DNA from: Serratia proteamaculans
GTDB lineage: Bacteria; Pseudomonadota; Gammaproteobacteria; Enterobacterales; Enterobacteriaceae
Direction of reading: 5' to 3'
NCBI RefSeq assembly: GCF_008830365.1
Contig: NZ_WBKI01000004.1
Span: 1-64,000, forward strand
DNA length: 64,000 bases
The position numbers and the translations under genes were made by a program. The first letter of the stretch is position 1. The number at the start of each line of letters is the position of its first letter. The notes beneath the pieces are model-generated. The model ran no database searches. It saw nothing but the letters and a program-made list of their open reading frames with translations, and had not been told where the DNA came from. Positions 39,109 to 51,552 of this stretch are shown here, one piece after another.

Positions 39109-39134
39109 AAAAATGGCGGCCCGTAGGGGCCGCC
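39109..39134 (-). terminator. malEFG operon terminator
   Basis: An 8-bp stem (ggcggccc/gggccgcc) with a 4-nt loop is followed on the minus strand by atttttat. It lies 66 nt after malG and just beyond the psiE stop codon on the other strand, and should terminate malG. Confidence 0.75.
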
Positions 39135-39200
39135 GAAGACACAGGTATTGATCGGAAAAAAACGTAAGTACAGCAAGCGCATTACAGTGGCAAAAAACCT

Positions 39201-40091
39201 TTAACCCTTGACCCCACCGGCCGTCAGGCCCCCAACCAGCCAGCGCTGCGCCAGCAGGAATACGGCGGTAATCGGAATGGCTGACAGCACCGCCGCAGCG
39301 GCAAAGTCGCCCCACAAGTAGTTTTGCGGATTGAGATATTGCTGCATGCCCACCGCCAGCGTGTAGCTGTTGACGTCACGTAACAGCAGTGAGGCGACCG
39401 GCACTTCGGTGATGGCGGCGATAAACGACAGAATAAACACCACCGCCAGAATCGGCACCGACAACGGCAACAGCACCAGGCGGAAGGCTTGCCACGGGCT
39501 GGCACCGTCCAGCGCTGCGGCTTCCTCCAGCGAATTATCGATGGTCTCGAAATAGCCTTTGATGGTCCAGACGTGCAGCGCGATGCCACCCATATAGGCG
39601 AAGATCACCCCGCCGTGGGTATTCAGGCCGATAAACGGGATGTATTGGCCCAGGCGATCGAACAGGGCGTACAGCGCCACCAGTGACAACACTGCCGGGA
39701 ACATCTGGAAAATCAGCATGCTTTTCAGCAGCGTGCTTTTACCGCGAAAACGCATGCGGGCAAAAGCGTAGGCGCAGGTGGTAGACAGCGTAACGATGCC
39801 GATGGCGGTAATCACCGCGATCTTGATCGAATTCCACAGCCACAACAGTACCGGGAAGGGCGGTGGGGTCACGCTGCCGTCGGCGTGCGTCACGCTCATG
39901 CCAAGCGCCAGGCGCCAGTGATCCCAGGAAATTTGCTCCGGTATCAGGCTGCCGGTGGCGAAGTTGCCGGATCGCAGTGAGATAGTTATCACCATCAGCA
40001 GCGGGAACATGATCAGGGCGATAAAGCACAACATCAGAGTATGGGTCATCCACAGGCGCAGGCGCTGGGATTTGGGTTGGACCATAGCCAT
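39201..40091 (-). CDS. malG: Maltose ABC transporter permease MalG
   Basis: MalG is one of the two membrane subunits of the MalEFGK2 maltose/maltodextrin importer. The 296 residues equal the E. coli length. Six hydrophobic segments are visible, and the EAA loop reads [21 protein letters not shown]. The C-terminus AGGVKG resembles the E. coli end, which reaches into the binding-protein site. It starts 11 nt after malF. A terminator follows. Confidence 0.96.
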   Translation of the reverse strand: MAMVQPKSQRLRLWMTHTLMLCFIALIMFPLLMVITISLRSGNFATGSLIPEQISWDHWRLALGMSVTHADGSVTPPPFPVLLWLWNSIKIAVITAIGIVTLSTTCAYAFARMRFRGKSTLLKSMLIFQMFPAVLSLVALYALFDRLGQYIPFIGLNTHGGVIFAYMGGIALHVWTIKGYFETIDNSLEEAAALDGASPWQAFRLVLLPLSVPILAVVFILSFIAAITEVPVASLLLRDVNSYTLAVGMQQYLNPQNYLWGDFAAAAVLSAIPITAVFLLAQRWLVGGLTAGGVKG

Positions 40092-40102
40092 TATTTTTCT
40101 TC

Positions 40103-41680
40103 CTAGTCGAAGTTCATCTTGCTGGCTTTCAGATTCAGGATCGCCAGGGCGCCCACCAGCAGGAAGATCAGCGTGGCAATTGCCGCCGCCAGCCCAAAGT
40201 CCTGTCCGCCGCCGCCTTCGAAGGCGATACGGTAGGTATAGCTGACCAGCAGGTCGGTATAACCGGCCGGTGTGGTAGTCCCGATCATATCCGGTCCGCC
40301 GTTGGTCAACAGTTGGATCAGCACGAAGTTATTAAAGTTGAAGGCGAAGCTGGCAATCATGAGCGGCGTTAGCGGCTTAATCAGCAGCGGCAGAGTGATG
40401 CGGAAAAAGTTCTGCATCGGGGTAGCGCCGTCCATTGCCGAAGCCTCGTACAAATCGTCAGGAATCGCCTTTAACAGCCCCATGCACAGGATCATCATGT
40501 ACGGGTAGCCCAACCAGGTGTTGACGATCAAAATCATGCTCTTGGCGGTGATGGGGTCGCTGAACCAGGCCGGTTTGATGCCGAACAGATGGCTGAGCAT
40601 CATGTTGATTTCACCGAAGCTTTGGTTGAACAAGCCTTTGAAAATCAGAATCGAAATAAATGACGGCACCGCATAGGGCAGTATCAGCATCACGCGATAA
40701 ATGGCTTTGCCTTTCAGCGCATCCCACTGCACCACGCAGGCCAGCACCATGCCTACCGCCACGGTGAGGATCACGGTCATCACCGAGAACACGATGGTCC
40801 AGATAAAGATCGACACGAACGGCTTCTTGATGCCTTCATCCTGCAGGACGCGCAGGAAGTTTTTCCCACCGATAGCCACGGTATAGCCTGGGCTGAGGGT
40901 CTCTTTGGCCCAGTTGCCGTCGGCATTTACCGCCTGATAGAAGCCAATCTCCGGGTTAGGTCGGTATTGAATATGGGTTTGTTGGTCGGTCAGCTGGCTG
41001 CTGTCCTTATCCAGTGCGTACAGCGGGGTGGTGCCGGAAAACTGGCGCAGGGAACTCATGCGCAGCTCACCGCCGTCCGGTAACTGGGCTACCAGTTGGC
41101 TCAGCGCCTGGCGGTTTTGCGTGATCACCCGCAGCGTGGCGCGTTCGCCTGTCGGTTCGCTGCCTTCCTCAACCAGTTTCAGCGTTTGCGGTGCGTTGGC
41201 ATCAAAGCTGAAAGGTTGGGAAATCAGCTGTTGGCCGCTGTCCGGGTGGGTTAGCTGCAGACGCCAGCGTTGGTTTTCCACCGGATACAGGCCGAAGGTA
41301 AAGGTCTTGCCGGTCTGGAATTGACGCTGCATCAGCACCGACTGGGCGCGCTCAAAAGTGAGCTGGTTGGTGCTGCTGTAGTTGGTAAAAGCGATGGCAA
41401 TGGTACAAATCAGCGGAAACAGGACAAACAGCCCCATACCGGCGATGCCCGGATAAACGTAGCGCCAGGCGTAAGCACGGCGGTTGGCGAAGACGTAAAG
41501 CCCAGCGCTGACCAAGATCAGCGTCAGAATGGCAAACAGGTATTCACCCTGTGCATACATCAACACAATCAGATAGCAGGTAACCAGGCTGAACAGGCCG
41601 ATGACCAGCCATTTCAGTATGTCACTCTGCCACCACTTCGACTTTTTGCGCGCAGGTGACCCGGCGTGAGCTAATTGCAT
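40103..41680 (-). CDS. malF: Maltose ABC transporter permease MalF
   Basis: MalF is the larger membrane subunit of the maltose importer. The 525 residues (514 in E. coli) have an N-terminal pair of hydrophobic segments, a large periplasmic P2 loop (about residues 100-280), and the core membrane domain with EAA loop [20 protein letters not shown]. It is separated from malE by 63 nt containing a GC-rich hairpin, and from malG by 11 nt. Confidence 0.96.
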   Translation of the reverse strand: MQLAHAGSPARKKSKWWQSDILKWLVIGLFSLVTCYLIVLMYAQGEYLFAILTLILVSAGLYVFANRRAYAWRYVYPGIAGMGLFVLFPLICTIAIAFTNYSSTNQLTFERAQSVLMQRQFQTGKTFTFGLYPVENQRWRLQLTHPDSGQQLISQPFSFDANAPQTLKLVEEGSEPTGERATLRVITQNRQALSQLVAQLPDGGELRMSSLRQFSGTTPLYALDKDSSQLTDQQTHIQYRPNPEIGFYQAVNADGNWAKETLSPGYTVAIGGKNFLRVLQDEGIKKPFVSIFIWTIVFSVMTVILTVAVGMVLACVVQWDALKGKAIYRVMLILPYAVPSFISILIFKGLFNQSFGEINMMLSHLFGIKPAWFSDPITAKSMILIVNTWLGYPYMMILCMGLLKAIPDDLYEASAMDGATPMQNFFRITLPLLIKPLTPLMIASFAFNFNNFVLIQLLTNGGPDMIGTTTPAGYTDLLVSYTYRIAFEGGGGQDFGLAAAIATLIFLLVGALAILNLKASKMNFD

Positions 41681-41706
41681 AGGGCGTTCCTTTCTGTGGA
41701 TCTACA

Positions 41707-41730
41707 GCGGGGCGCAGATCCGCACCCCGC
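41707..41730 (-). terminator. malE-malF intergenic hairpin
   Basis: gcgggg (41707-41712) pairs with ccccgc (41725-41730), with an inner gc/gc pair and one mismatch. It follows malE directly. In E. coli repetitive palindromes in this gap protect malE mRNA and help make MalE far more abundant than MalF; the same role is inferred here. Confidence 0.55.
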
Positions 41731-41743
41731 ACAACGTAGTGTG

Positions 41744-42937
41744 TTACTTGGTAATACGTGTCTGTACGTCATCCAGTGCGGCTTTCACCGTCTGGCGGCC
41801 GCTGACGGCGTTGATCACCGCACTGCGTTCGGCGTACCAGAAGGCGCTCATCTGCGGGATGTTAGGCATGATTTCGCCGTTCTGTGAGTTTTCCATGGTG
41901 GCGGCAATCTTCGGATCTTTCGCCAACTGTTCCTGATAAGACTTCAGTGCGACTGCGCCCAGCGGTTTGTCCTTGTTGACGTCCGCCAGCCCCTCGTTGG
42001 TCAGCAGGTAGTTTTCCAGGAATTCGGTTGCCAGCTCTTTGTTCGGGCTGGCGGCGTTGATCCCGGCGGTCAGTACACCGACGAAAGGTTTGGACGGCTT
42101 GCCTTTAAAGGTTGGCAGCAGGGTCACGCCGTAGTTGATTTTGCTTTGTTCGATGTTGGACCAGGCCCAGGGGCCATTGATGGTCATCGCGGTCTGGCCT
42201 TTGTTGAACGCGGCTTCGGCAATCGAGTAATCGGTATCGGCGTTGATGTGTTTGTTTTTCACCAGATCGACGATGAACTGCAACCCGGCCTGTGAACCGG
42301 CATTGGCCACGCCTACGTCCTTGATGTTGTACTTGCCGTTCTCATACTTGAAGGCATAACCGCCGTCGGCGGCGATAATCGGCCAGGTGAAGTAGGGTTC
42401 TTGCAGGTTCCACATGATGGCGCTCTTGCCTTTGGCGCGCAGCTCTTTGTCCAGCGCCGGGATCTCTTCCCAGGTTTTTGGCGCCTGCTTGATCAGGTCT
42501 TTGTTATAAATCAGCGACAGCGCTTCTACTGCGATCGGGTAGCCAATCAGCTTGCCATCGTAGCGCACCGCGTCCCAGGTAAACGGGAACAGCTTGTCCT
42601 GGAAGGTTTTGGAAGGATGGATCTCGGCCAGCAGGCCCGACTGCGCGTAGCCGCCAAAGCGGTCATGGGCCCAGAAGATGATGTCCGGGCCGTCGCCGGT
42701 GGCAGCCACCTGCGGATATTTCTCTTCCAGCTTGTCCGGATGCTCGATGGTGACTTTGATACCGGTGTCTTTCTCAAACTTTTTGCCGACTTCGGCCAGG
42801 CCGTTATAGCCTTTATCGCCGTTGATCCAGATAACCAGTTTCCCTTCCTCGATCTTGGCGAAGGCGGAAGAAGAAAGCACCAGGGTGGTCAGAGCCGAAA
42901 GCACCAGTGTGCGGGCGGTGGTAAAGCTGCGAGTCAT
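41744..42937 (-). CDS. malE: Maltose/maltodextrin-binding periplasmic protein
   Basis: MalE binds maltose and maltodextrins in the periplasm and delivers them to MalFGK2. The 397-residue precursor (396 in E. coli) has a signal peptide ending SSSAFA, followed by [20 protein letters not shown] as in mature MalE. The start is placed at 42937, following aagga; 12 additional in-frame codons upstream are not homologous. It is the first gene of malEFG, divergent from the malK operon across a 358-bp regulatory region. Confidence 0.97.
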   Translation of the reverse strand: MTRSFTTARTLVLSALTTLVLSSSAFAKIEEGKLVIWINGDKGYNGLAEVGKKFEKDTGIKVTIEHPDKLEEKYPQVAATGDGPDIIFWAHDRFGGYAQSGLLAEIHPSKTFQDKLFPFTWDAVRYDGKLIGYPIAVEALSLIYNKDLIKQAPKTWEEIPALDKELRAKGKSAIMWNLQEPYFTWPIIAADGGYAFKYENGKYNIKDVGVANAGSQAGLQFIVDLVKNKHINADTDYSIAEAAFNKGQTAMTINGPWAWSNIEQSKINYGVTLLPTFKGKPSKPFVGVLTAGINAASPNKELATEFLENYLLTNEGLADVNKDKPLGAVALKSYQEQLAKDPKIAATMENSQNGEIMPNIPQMSAFWYAERSAVINAVSGRQTVKAALDDVQTRITK

Positions 42938-43295
42938 AATCCAATCCTTCTTTTTTATGGGCACGTAAATCAAGGAGAGAGGTTTCGCGGTAATAGTGGG
43001 TCACAAAGCGACACATTCTCATCCTCCCCCCCTCTACGCCCCAAGCCTGCGGAGTGTGATCCAGTTAACATTGCTCTCTATTCTGTGGTGTCAGACACAA
43101 AATAGGGGGACGATTTTTGCCAGGCAGATCACAGATTTGTCTTAAGCGTGGAACTTCTCACCGCCACAGTCGTTCTCTCATCCTCCCATCTCCTCCCCCA
43201 TGAAAAATCCTGTTACGGATGATTACCCTTTGTGGGGTTTACCGCACTATCGGCCACATTGATTTTCAACGCCCAATGCAACAGGAACCGGATTT
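42938..43295. promoter_or_regulatory. Divergent mal control region with MalT boxes and CRP sites
   Basis: MalT boxes follow GGGGAKGAGG. Minus-strand candidates are 43020-43029 (ggggaggatg, one mismatch), 43179-43188 (tgggaggatg, two) and 43189-43198 (ggggaggaga, one). CRP-like sites between them are tgtgatccagttaaca (43055-43070) and tgtggtgtcagacaca (43084-43099). This matches the E. coli malE-malK arrangement, where CRP repositions MalT among several boxes. On the right the region runs into the GH13-like gene rather than straight into malK. Confidence 0.75.
43055..43070. promoter_or_regulatory. CRP site in the mal control region
   Basis: tgtgatccagttaaca matches TGTGA-N6-TCACA at nine of ten conserved positions. 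It lies between the malE-proximal and distal MalT boxes, where CRP acts in E. coli. Confidence 0.65.
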
Positions 43296-44259
43296 ATGTC
43301 GCCAATGCCTACCGCCACCCAGCCAACCCTGTACCGGATCCACCCGGTCAGTTTCCGCGACGGAAACGGGGACGGTGTAGGCGACGCTCGCGGCATGATT
43401 GCGGCATTGCCTTACCTGAGTACGCTGTCGATCGACGGCCTGGTATTGCCGCAGGCATTGGCGGCACAAGATGACGCCGCCGTCGCCGCCCAAGGGCTGG
43501 CACTGTGGTACTGCGATGGGCCAAACCACATTCGTCGCGCCGCAACGCCGCAACAGTACCTCCGCAGCCCATTGGCGCTGGAAGTGGTGCCTTTTAGCGT
43601 GGAGAAACTGGTTGAGGTATTGAATGCTCGCCGGGCCACGCTGGCCGACAGCCTGTGGAGCACCGGTGATGCCGACCAGCCTCGGGTAGTCAGCCACTGG
43701 GGGCAGGGTAACTTGCGTTCCGCCGATGCTTTTTTGACGTTGCTGGCTATGCTGCCCGCGCCGATTTGTCTGTATCAGGGAGAAGAGCTGGGTCTGCCGC
43801 ACGCGGCCGGTTTGCAGGATCCGCTTGGTGCACAAACGCCGATGCCCTGGCATGAAGCGCCGGAGCAAGTGACCGCCGGTGAGATCCACTGGTATCAGCA
43901 GGTGGCGATCGAACACCGCGCGTTGGCCATCAGCCGCCAACAGCATGACAACCACTCGACCTTACGTTACTGCCAGTCTCTGTTGGCGCTGCGCCGTTTG
44001 CCGGTGATCCAACAGGGTGAGCTGAGCGCCATCAGCCAGCGTAATGGCGTAGTTCGCTTACTTATTACCCATCAGGATCAATGCCTTGAAGCGCTGATTA
44101 ACCTGCAGCCTTATACTCAGGCGGCCGCGCCGTCTGAGGCGACCTTGCCACTGGCATGGCAGCACGGCGCGCAGCAAGAGGGTCATCAATGGGTTTTGGC
44201 GGGTTTTGCGTCCGCCATTTTTACACGAAACGTTAACTGCGAAAGCAGGGGAGTAACGC

Positions 44260-44267
<8 letters not shown>
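43296..44267 (+). CDS. Shortened GH13 alpha-glucosidase-like protein in the malK operon
   Basis: This 323-residue protein keeps the ends of an oligo-1,6-glucosidase/alpha-glucosidase but not its core. Residues 12-50 match the GH13 start ([21 protein letters not shown], then SIDGLVLP). Residues 125-165 match the end of the barrel ([28 protein letters not shown]), and a C-terminal beta-domain-like part follows. About 200 residues that hold the catalytic Asp and Glu are absent, and the usual NHD before QPR is DAD here. Enzyme activity is therefore unlikely. The frame is intact, has an aggaa site 8 nt before ATG 43296, and overlaps malK by 8 nt, so it is co-translated with malK. Function unknown. 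Confidence 0.78.
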
Positions 44268-46694
<2,427 letters not shown>

Positions 46695-46703
46695 TGAGAT
46701 AAC

Positions 46704-46726
46704 GGGGAGAGCCAGGTGCTCTCCCC
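46704..46726 (+). terminator. lamB-malM intergenic hairpin
   Basis: A perfect 9-bp stem (ggggagagc/gctctcccc) with a 5-nt loop lies 9 nt after lamB. It has no T run, so it is more likely an mRNA-stabilising element or weak attenuator than a full terminator. E. coli also has a palindromic unit in this gap. Confidence 0.6.
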
Positions 46727-46790
46727 AACCTGTATTCGCCGACACCGTCTCTCTTGCCTGAGCCGCGTCGGATACCATGGGGTAATAACA

Positions 46791-47693
46791 ATGAAAAAGA
46801 ATCTGCTGTCACTCTGCCTGTCACTGGCGCTTACCGTGGGCGCGCCACTGGTGGCCAATGCCGATACACCGGCTAATGTTTCCATCGCTCCGGCTATTAG
46901 CGCCAGCACGCTGCAAAGCCTGCCATGGCAACCGCTGGTACCGCCGGTCAGCCAGGACGTAAAACTGGATAATGTCAGCCCGCAAATTAATCAGGGTGAC
47001 ATTCAGGGCGCTATCGCCGCCTATACGCTGCCGGCCGATCGCGGGTCGCTGGAAGTCACGCTGAGCAGCATCAGCAAGAACAACGCCATTTACGCCCCGA
47101 GCGTACTGGTGCTCGATGAGCACCTGCGTCCGGCCGCCTATTACCCGAGCAGCTACTTCCCTTATCAGCCTCCGGGGGCAATGTCGTCCGATCGCCTTGA
47201 GGGCACGTTGAAACTGACCCCGGCGCTCGGCCAGAAACAAATTTATCTACTGGTGTACACCACCCGTCAGGATCTGGCGAAAACCACCCAATTGACTAAC
47301 CCGGCGAAGGCTTATGCGCAGGGCGTGGGCAACGCGGTGCCGGATATTCCGGATCCAATTGCCAGCCACAGCACCAGTGGCACCATCAAACTGAAAGTGA
47401 CGGCTGAACAGGGCAGCGGCAATATCATGATCGGTATGCTGCAACCGGCACCGGCGACGACGCCAGTGGTGGTGGGTTCTACCGCGGCGATTGTGGCTGC
47501 ACCGACTCCGGCACCGACCAAACCGGCGGAACCGATGCTGAATGACACTGAAACTTACTTTAACAACGGCATCAAACAGGCGGTGAAGGCGGGCGATATC
47601 GATAAAGCGCTGAAACTGATGAATGAGGCTGAAAAACTGGGTTCTACCACAGCGCGTGAAACGTTTATTGGCAGCGTGAAAGGCAAGGGGTAG
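46791..47693 (+). CDS. malM: Maltose operon periplasmic protein MalM
   Basis: MalM is a periplasmic protein of the maltose regulon with no settled function. The 300-residue precursor (306 in E. coli) begins MKKNLLSLCLSLALTVGAPLVANA, a clear signal peptide. An alanine/proline/threonine-rich linker (about residues 215-250) precedes a helical C-terminal segment. ATG 46791 is chosen because it begins the signal peptide; the frame is open further upstream through the lamB-malM hairpin. It is the last gene of the malK operon. Confidence 0.94.
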   Translation: MKKNLLSLCLSLALTVGAPLVANADTPANVSIAPAISASTLQSLPWQPLVPPVSQDVKLDNVSPQINQGDIQGAIAAYTLPADRGSLEVTLSSISKNNAIYAPSVLVLDEHLRPAAYYPSSYFPYQPPGAMSSDRLEGTLKLTPALGQKQIYLLVYTTRQDLAKTTQLTNPAKAYAQGVGNAVPDIPDPIASHSTSGTIKLKVTAEQGSGNIMIGMLQPAPATTPVVVGSTAAIVAAPTPAPTKPAEPMLNDTETYFNNGIKQAVKAGDIDKALKLMNEAEKLGSTTARETFIGSVKGKG

Positions 47694-47725
47694 TACCCGA
47701 CGCTACCGATGCTGGCTTGATGATT

Positions 47726-47749
47726 GGTGCGCCCCGGCGCACCTTTTTT
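47726..47749 (+). terminator. malM terminator
   Basis: A palindromic stem (ggtgcgcc/ggcgcacc) is followed by tttttt. It lies 32 nt after malM and ends the malK operon. The convergent nucleoside hydrolase gene ends at the same place. Confidence 0.9.
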
Positions 47750-48735
47750 CATTCGCGGCGGGCCAGAGTTTCGCCGATCAACGCCAGTAGACGCGCGTTA
47801 TCCACCTGCTGCATTATCCGCACCGGTTGGCCTTCGGGTTCCGGCATGCCGACCGACAGGCGCAGACTTTCCGGTCGCCAGCGACGGGAGCTGCCTCGCG
47901 TCATGGCTCCTTCCAGCGCCACATCGACAAAATACTCTTCCGTAGTGACCAATTGCGGCTCCAGCAGCCAGGCGATGACCAGTGCATCATGGATCCAGCA
48001 ACCCGGCAGATGACGGGTATGGCGGGAATAGTCGATCCAGGGCTGGGTTGTGGCCCGCAGGTAGCGGCACAGCGGCGTGTCCGGCTGGGTCATTTGTAGC
48101 AGGTCTGCCTGGGTCAGCATGGTTTGCGTGGTGACGTCCAGCGGGGCGAGCGTGATGTTGGCACCACTGGTCAGTACCTGCCGTGCAGCCTCTGGATCCA
48201 GGCCGAAATTGGTGTCCTTGATGTAGCCCTCGACGTTGAACACTCCTCCCATAATGACGATTTCCTTCACCGCCTGCGCCATCTGCGGGTACAGCTGCAG
48301 GGCATGGGCAACGTTGGTCAGCGGGCCGATCGCCGCCAGGGTGATTTCACCGGGGTGATTGCAGATCAGTTCACCGATCGCGACGGCGGCGTTCGGTGCT
48401 GGTGTCGTTGCTGCTTGCGGGTAAGGCGTATTACGCCACAGAGTGGCCAGCTGCGGATCGGTAATCGCACGATCCAGATGAGTGCGCCAGGGCTCTGGCG
48501 CTTCATTCAATGCTCGCGCCGCGCCTGCCACCACAGGTACCTGATAACCGGTTTGTTGTAAAAGATGGTTGGCCACGGCAAAGCCGACGTCGCGTGGCGT
48601 ATTGCCGGCCACGATGCTGATCAACTCCAGTGAGAGCTGCGGTTTGGCCGCCAATGCCAGCGCCAGCGCCAGCCCGTCGTCAACGTTGGCACCGGGAATG
48701 CCGTTGCCGGGATCGCAATCAATAATCAAACGCAT
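47749..48735 (-). CDS. Nucleoside hydrolase, IunH/inosine-uridine-preferring type
   Basis: The 328-residue protein hydrolyses the N-glycosidic bond of ribonucleosides. The calcium-binding motif DCDPGNGIPGANVDDGLAL at the N-terminus is a longer variant of the usual DxDPGxDDAxAL. MGGVFNVEGY and NFGLDPEAARQVL, the other ligand regions, are present, and a conserved late His lies in WIHDALVIAWLL. Start 48735 begins MRLIIDCDPG; a longer frame upstream overlaps the regulator gene. It is the last gene of a three-gene operon with a LacI-type regulator and a transporter, so a nucleoside-like compound is the likely substrate. Confidence 0.87.
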   Translation of the reverse strand: MRLIIDCDPGNGIPGANVDDGLALALALAAKPQLSLELISIVAGNTPRDVGFAVANHLLQQTGYQVPVVAGAARALNEAPEPWRTHLDRAITDPQLATLWRNTPYPQAATTPAPNAAVAIGELICNHPGEITLAAIGPLTNVAHALQLYPQMAQAVKEIVIMGGVFNVEGYIKDTNFGLDPEAARQVLTSGANITLAPLDVTTQTMLTQADLLQMTQPDTPLCRYLRATTQPWIDYSRHTRHLPGCWIHDALVIAWLLEPQLVTTEEYFVDVALEGAMTRGSSRRWRPESLRLSVGMPEPEGQPVRIMQQVDNARLLALIGETLARRE

Positions 48736-48757
48736 AACAGTTACCTGAATCAATAAA

Positions 48758-49759
48758 CTAGCAGCCGCACGATCGGCGGATATGCAGCTGGAAGGCGAAC
48801 TCGTGCAGCTCTGGCTGCGCGGCACCGGCGGCCAGCATGGCGATGGCCTGCCTGGCCATGGCGTCGATCGGCTGTTCGACCGCACTGAGCGGCGGTACGC
48901 TGAACTCGGATTGCTGGGTGCCGTTAAAGCAAATGATAGCCAGATCGTCCGGCACCCGTAGCTGATATTCCGCCAGCGCCGACAGGCAGCCGAGCGCCTG
49001 CTGCTCGTTGGAGGTGAAGATGGCCCGTGGACGAGGCCCTTGCAGCATTATCTGGCTGGCCTGATAGCCGCCCTGGCGGGTATAGGGCGCTTCAAAAATC
49101 CACTCTTCGTGCGGCGTGATACCGGCTTCGAGCAGAGCGTCGCGCCAGCCGTTCAGACGATCCTGTGCATTGAGCATGGTCAGCGGGCCAACAAAAATGC
49201 CGAGTTCCCGGTAGCCGTGCTGCAGCAGGTGGCGAGTGGCCTGGCAGGCGGCGTCGCGTTCATTGACGCGAATGGCGCAGATGCCGGCATGGCTGTCGAT
49301 GGTGTCGATCATCACGCAGGGGGTACCGGAGGCGCGGATCAGATCGAACCACGGATGGCGATCGACACTAGTGTACAGCAACCCATCAACCTGACGGCGC
49401 AGCAGATGGTTAATCAGGTCATGCTCCCGTTGCCGGTCGTCCCCGGCGTCACCCAACAGCAGCACGCGGCCGTGACTGAATGCCTCGCGCTGTAATGCCT
49501 GTGCCAGCGTGGCAAAAAACGGATTGGAAATGTCGGGCACCACTAACCCATAGGTGAGGGTATTGCCGGAAGCCAATGCCCGGGCGATATCGTTCGGCCG
49601 ATAACCGGTTTGCTCGATCGCCGCCAGCACCCGCAGACGGGTGGCTTCTGCCACCGGACGCGGGCCGTTGTTGATCACGTAGCTGACGACCGCAACCGAG
49701 GTACCCGCTACGCGGGCGACGTCGGCACGGGTGATACGCCGTGCGGATTGATTATCCAA
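48758..49759 (-). CDS. LacI-family transcriptional regulator
   Basis: The 333-residue regulator has a LacI helix-turn-helix at its N-terminus (ITRADVARVAGTSVAVVSYVINNG) with hinge helix ARALASG, and a periplasmic-binding-protein-like effector domain. The start is set at TTG 49759, 8 nt after agga; it leaves 22 nt after the transporter gene, while a GTG or ATG further upstream would overlap that gene. It is the middle gene of the operon and probably controls it through the 18-bp palindrome at 51296-51313. The effector is probably a nucleoside or ribose-type sugar, by context only. Confidence 0.85.
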   Translation of the reverse strand: MDNQSARRITRADVARVAGTSVAVVSYVINNGPRPVAEATRLRVLAAIEQTGYRPNDIARALASGNTLTYGLVVPDISNPFFATLAQALQREAFSHGRVLLLGDAGDDRQREHDLINHLLRRQVDGLLYTSVDRHPWFDLIRASGTPCVMIDTIDSHAGICAIRVNERDAACQATRHLLQHGYRELGIFVGPLTMLNAQDRLNGWRDALLEAGITPHEEWIFEAPYTRQGGYQASQIMLQGPRPRAIFTSNEQQALGCLSALAEYQLRVPDDLAIICFNGTQQSEFSVPPLSAVEQPIDAMARQAIAMLAAGAAQPELHEFAFQLHIRRSCGC

Positions 49760-49781
49760 GTTGGGTTCCTGTGCACCCTGA

Positions 49782-51164
49782 TCACACCGCGTCCTGCGGC
49801 AGATTAAGATCGCGACCGCGGGTTTCTGGTGCAAAGAAGGTAGTGATTAAGCCAATGCCTGCCATTACAACAAAATAGCATGCAACAGGCCACCAGTGAC
49901 CGAAACCGGCCAGCAGCGCGGTCGCGATCAGCGGTGCGGTACCGCCGGAGAGGATCGAACCCAGTTCCTTGGCAAACGCCATTTTTGAGTAGCGGTTTTT
50001 GACACCGAACAGTTCCACGCCGTAGGCGGCCTGCACGCCAAAAATACCCAGTGATGCGATGCACATGCCGACCACAATCACCGAAATCACTATTGCCGGT
50101 TCGCGGCTATCGAGCAGCCAGAACGCCGGGAAGGCGTACAGTACCAGCAACAGGCAGAACCAGCGGTAGGTAATACGGCGGCCGAAACGATCGGAAAGCC
50201 AACCCGCCAGGGGGATCACCAGGAAACCGCACAGTGAGGCGATCATCACCGCCAGCGCCGGCACCGACTTATCCACCATCAACACTTTGGCGACGTAACC
50301 CACGATAAAGCCCTGGCATAGATAAGATGGGCCGTTTTCGCCGATGCGTAGGCCAAGCATGATCCAGAAGGCTTTGGTGCGTTGCAGATAGCTGCGGTGA
50401 TCCGCTGCGACGGGAGTGTTGTCCAGCATCCGCTGACGGTTTTGTTGTAGCTCGCGTTCAAACACCGGCGTTTCACGCACGTGACGGCGCAGGTACAAAG
50501 CCCCCCCAGCGATCAGGATGCTGGCGAGGAACGGAATGCGCCAGCCCCAGGCGATCAGATCGGCCTTGTCCAATTGCAACACCAGCAACCAGACCAGCGA
50601 GGCTAACAGAGTACCGCTGTTGGAGCCGATCGCAATGATCGAAGCGACCAGGCCACGGCGTTTGGCTGGGGCGTATTCTGCCAGCATCACCGCACCGCCG
50701 GAAAGCTCGGCTCCGGCCCCGAAGCCCTGAGCAAAACGCAGGATCACCAGGCAGATGGGAGCCCAGACGCCGATTTGTGCGTAGGAGGGGATAAGCCCGA
50801 TCAGCGTGGTAGAGACGCCCATCAGCGCCACCGTGGTGAGCAGTACTACGCGGCGGCCTTTACGATCGCCAATCCAGCCGAAAACCAACGCGCCGATAGG
50901 GCGGGCGATAAAACCGACGGAATAGGTGGCGAAGCTGGCCAGCAACGCCACCATGGGGGTGGCTTCGGGGAAGAACACGTCGCCGAACACCATGCCGGCC
51001 GCCAGGCCATACAGGGCAAAATCGACATACTCCATGGCCGTACCGAGCCAGCACGAGAAAGTGGCGCGCCAGAATTGACCGCGCCCTTCTTTGGTGGCCA
51101 AACGTTCATCGGCCGCCAACGTTTCGTCGGTGGCCTTTGGGGTTGCAAGCGTTGTTTCGCTCAT
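49782..51164 (-). CDS. MFS transporter, metabolite:H+ symporter family
   Basis: A 460-residue inner-membrane protein with twelve predicted membrane segments. GWIGDRKGRR between segments 2 and 3 and GWLSDRFGRR between 8 and 9 are the major facilitator signatures, and RFAQGFGAGAELSGGAVMLAEYAP places it in the MHS group with ShiA, ProP and KgtP. The start MSETTLATPK at 51164 follows gagga. It is the first gene of the operon with the LacI regulator and nucleoside hydrolase, so it probably imports the hydrolase substrate. MHS members usually carry organic acids or osmolytes, so a nucleoside substrate would be unusual. Confidence 0.82.
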   Translation of the reverse strand: MSETTLATPKATDETLAADERLATKEGRGQFWRATFSCWLGTAMEYVDFALYGLAAGMVFGDVFFPEATPMVALLASFATYSVGFIARPIGALVFGWIGDRKGRRVVLLTTVALMGVSTTLIGLIPSYAQIGVWAPICLVILRFAQGFGAGAELSGGAVMLAEYAPAKRRGLVASIIAIGSNSGTLLASLVWLLVLQLDKADLIAWGWRIPFLASILIAGGALYLRRHVRETPVFERELQQNRQRMLDNTPVAADHRSYLQRTKAFWIMLGLRIGENGPSYLCQGFIVGYVAKVLMVDKSVPALAVMIASLCGFLVIPLAGWLSDRFGRRITYRWFCLLLVLYAFPAFWLLDSREPAIVISVIVVGMCIASLGIFGVQAAYGVELFGVKNRYSKMAFAKELGSILSGGTAPLIATALLAGFGHWWPVACYFVVMAGIGLITTFFAPETRGRDLNLPQDAV

Positions 51165-51552
51165 GGCATTGATCCTCTTTTCGTCTGCGCCACACCTATG
51201 GCGTGATCGCGGTAAAGATGGTTTCCCTGGTGTCGGCAAAAAAGTTTGCTGACAAAGTGTCGGACTGATGGCGATTCAACGCTGCAGTACAAGGGTATCT
51301 ACGCGCGTAGATAAAACAATGCTGTAGAGGTGAAAGTTTGCTGAAGATCACAGAATCCCCATCGCTCCGGGGAACGAAGGTAAAGAAAACAGATGGCAGA
51401 AAGATGACATCGCGCTGCTTTTTCGGCGCGTATTTTGCTGCGCGTGACCCCACGAATCAGCCTGCCGCTTTTGAATTTCTGCGTTACAATGAGCGCCTGT
51501 TTACAGTTTGTCTGGTCTGGCGCGGCCGCAGCGTCAGGCATGGAGTAGAACA
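51165..51552. promoter_or_regulatory. Divergent control region between MFS operon and ubiC
   Basis: This 388-bp gap separates two divergent units. The part near 51300 contains an 18-bp perfect palindrome fitting the LacI-type regulator. The right part, from about 51330, should hold the ubiC promoter. I see no gene in the gap. Confidence 0.55.
51296..51313. promoter_or_regulatory. 18-bp perfect palindrome, likely LacI-family operator
   Basis: tatctacgcgcgtagata is a perfect inverted repeat with a central CG step, the hallmark of LacI/PurR-family operators. It lies 132 nt upstream of the transporter start codon, in the right place to control the operon that encodes a LacI-family regulator. Confidence 0.72.
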
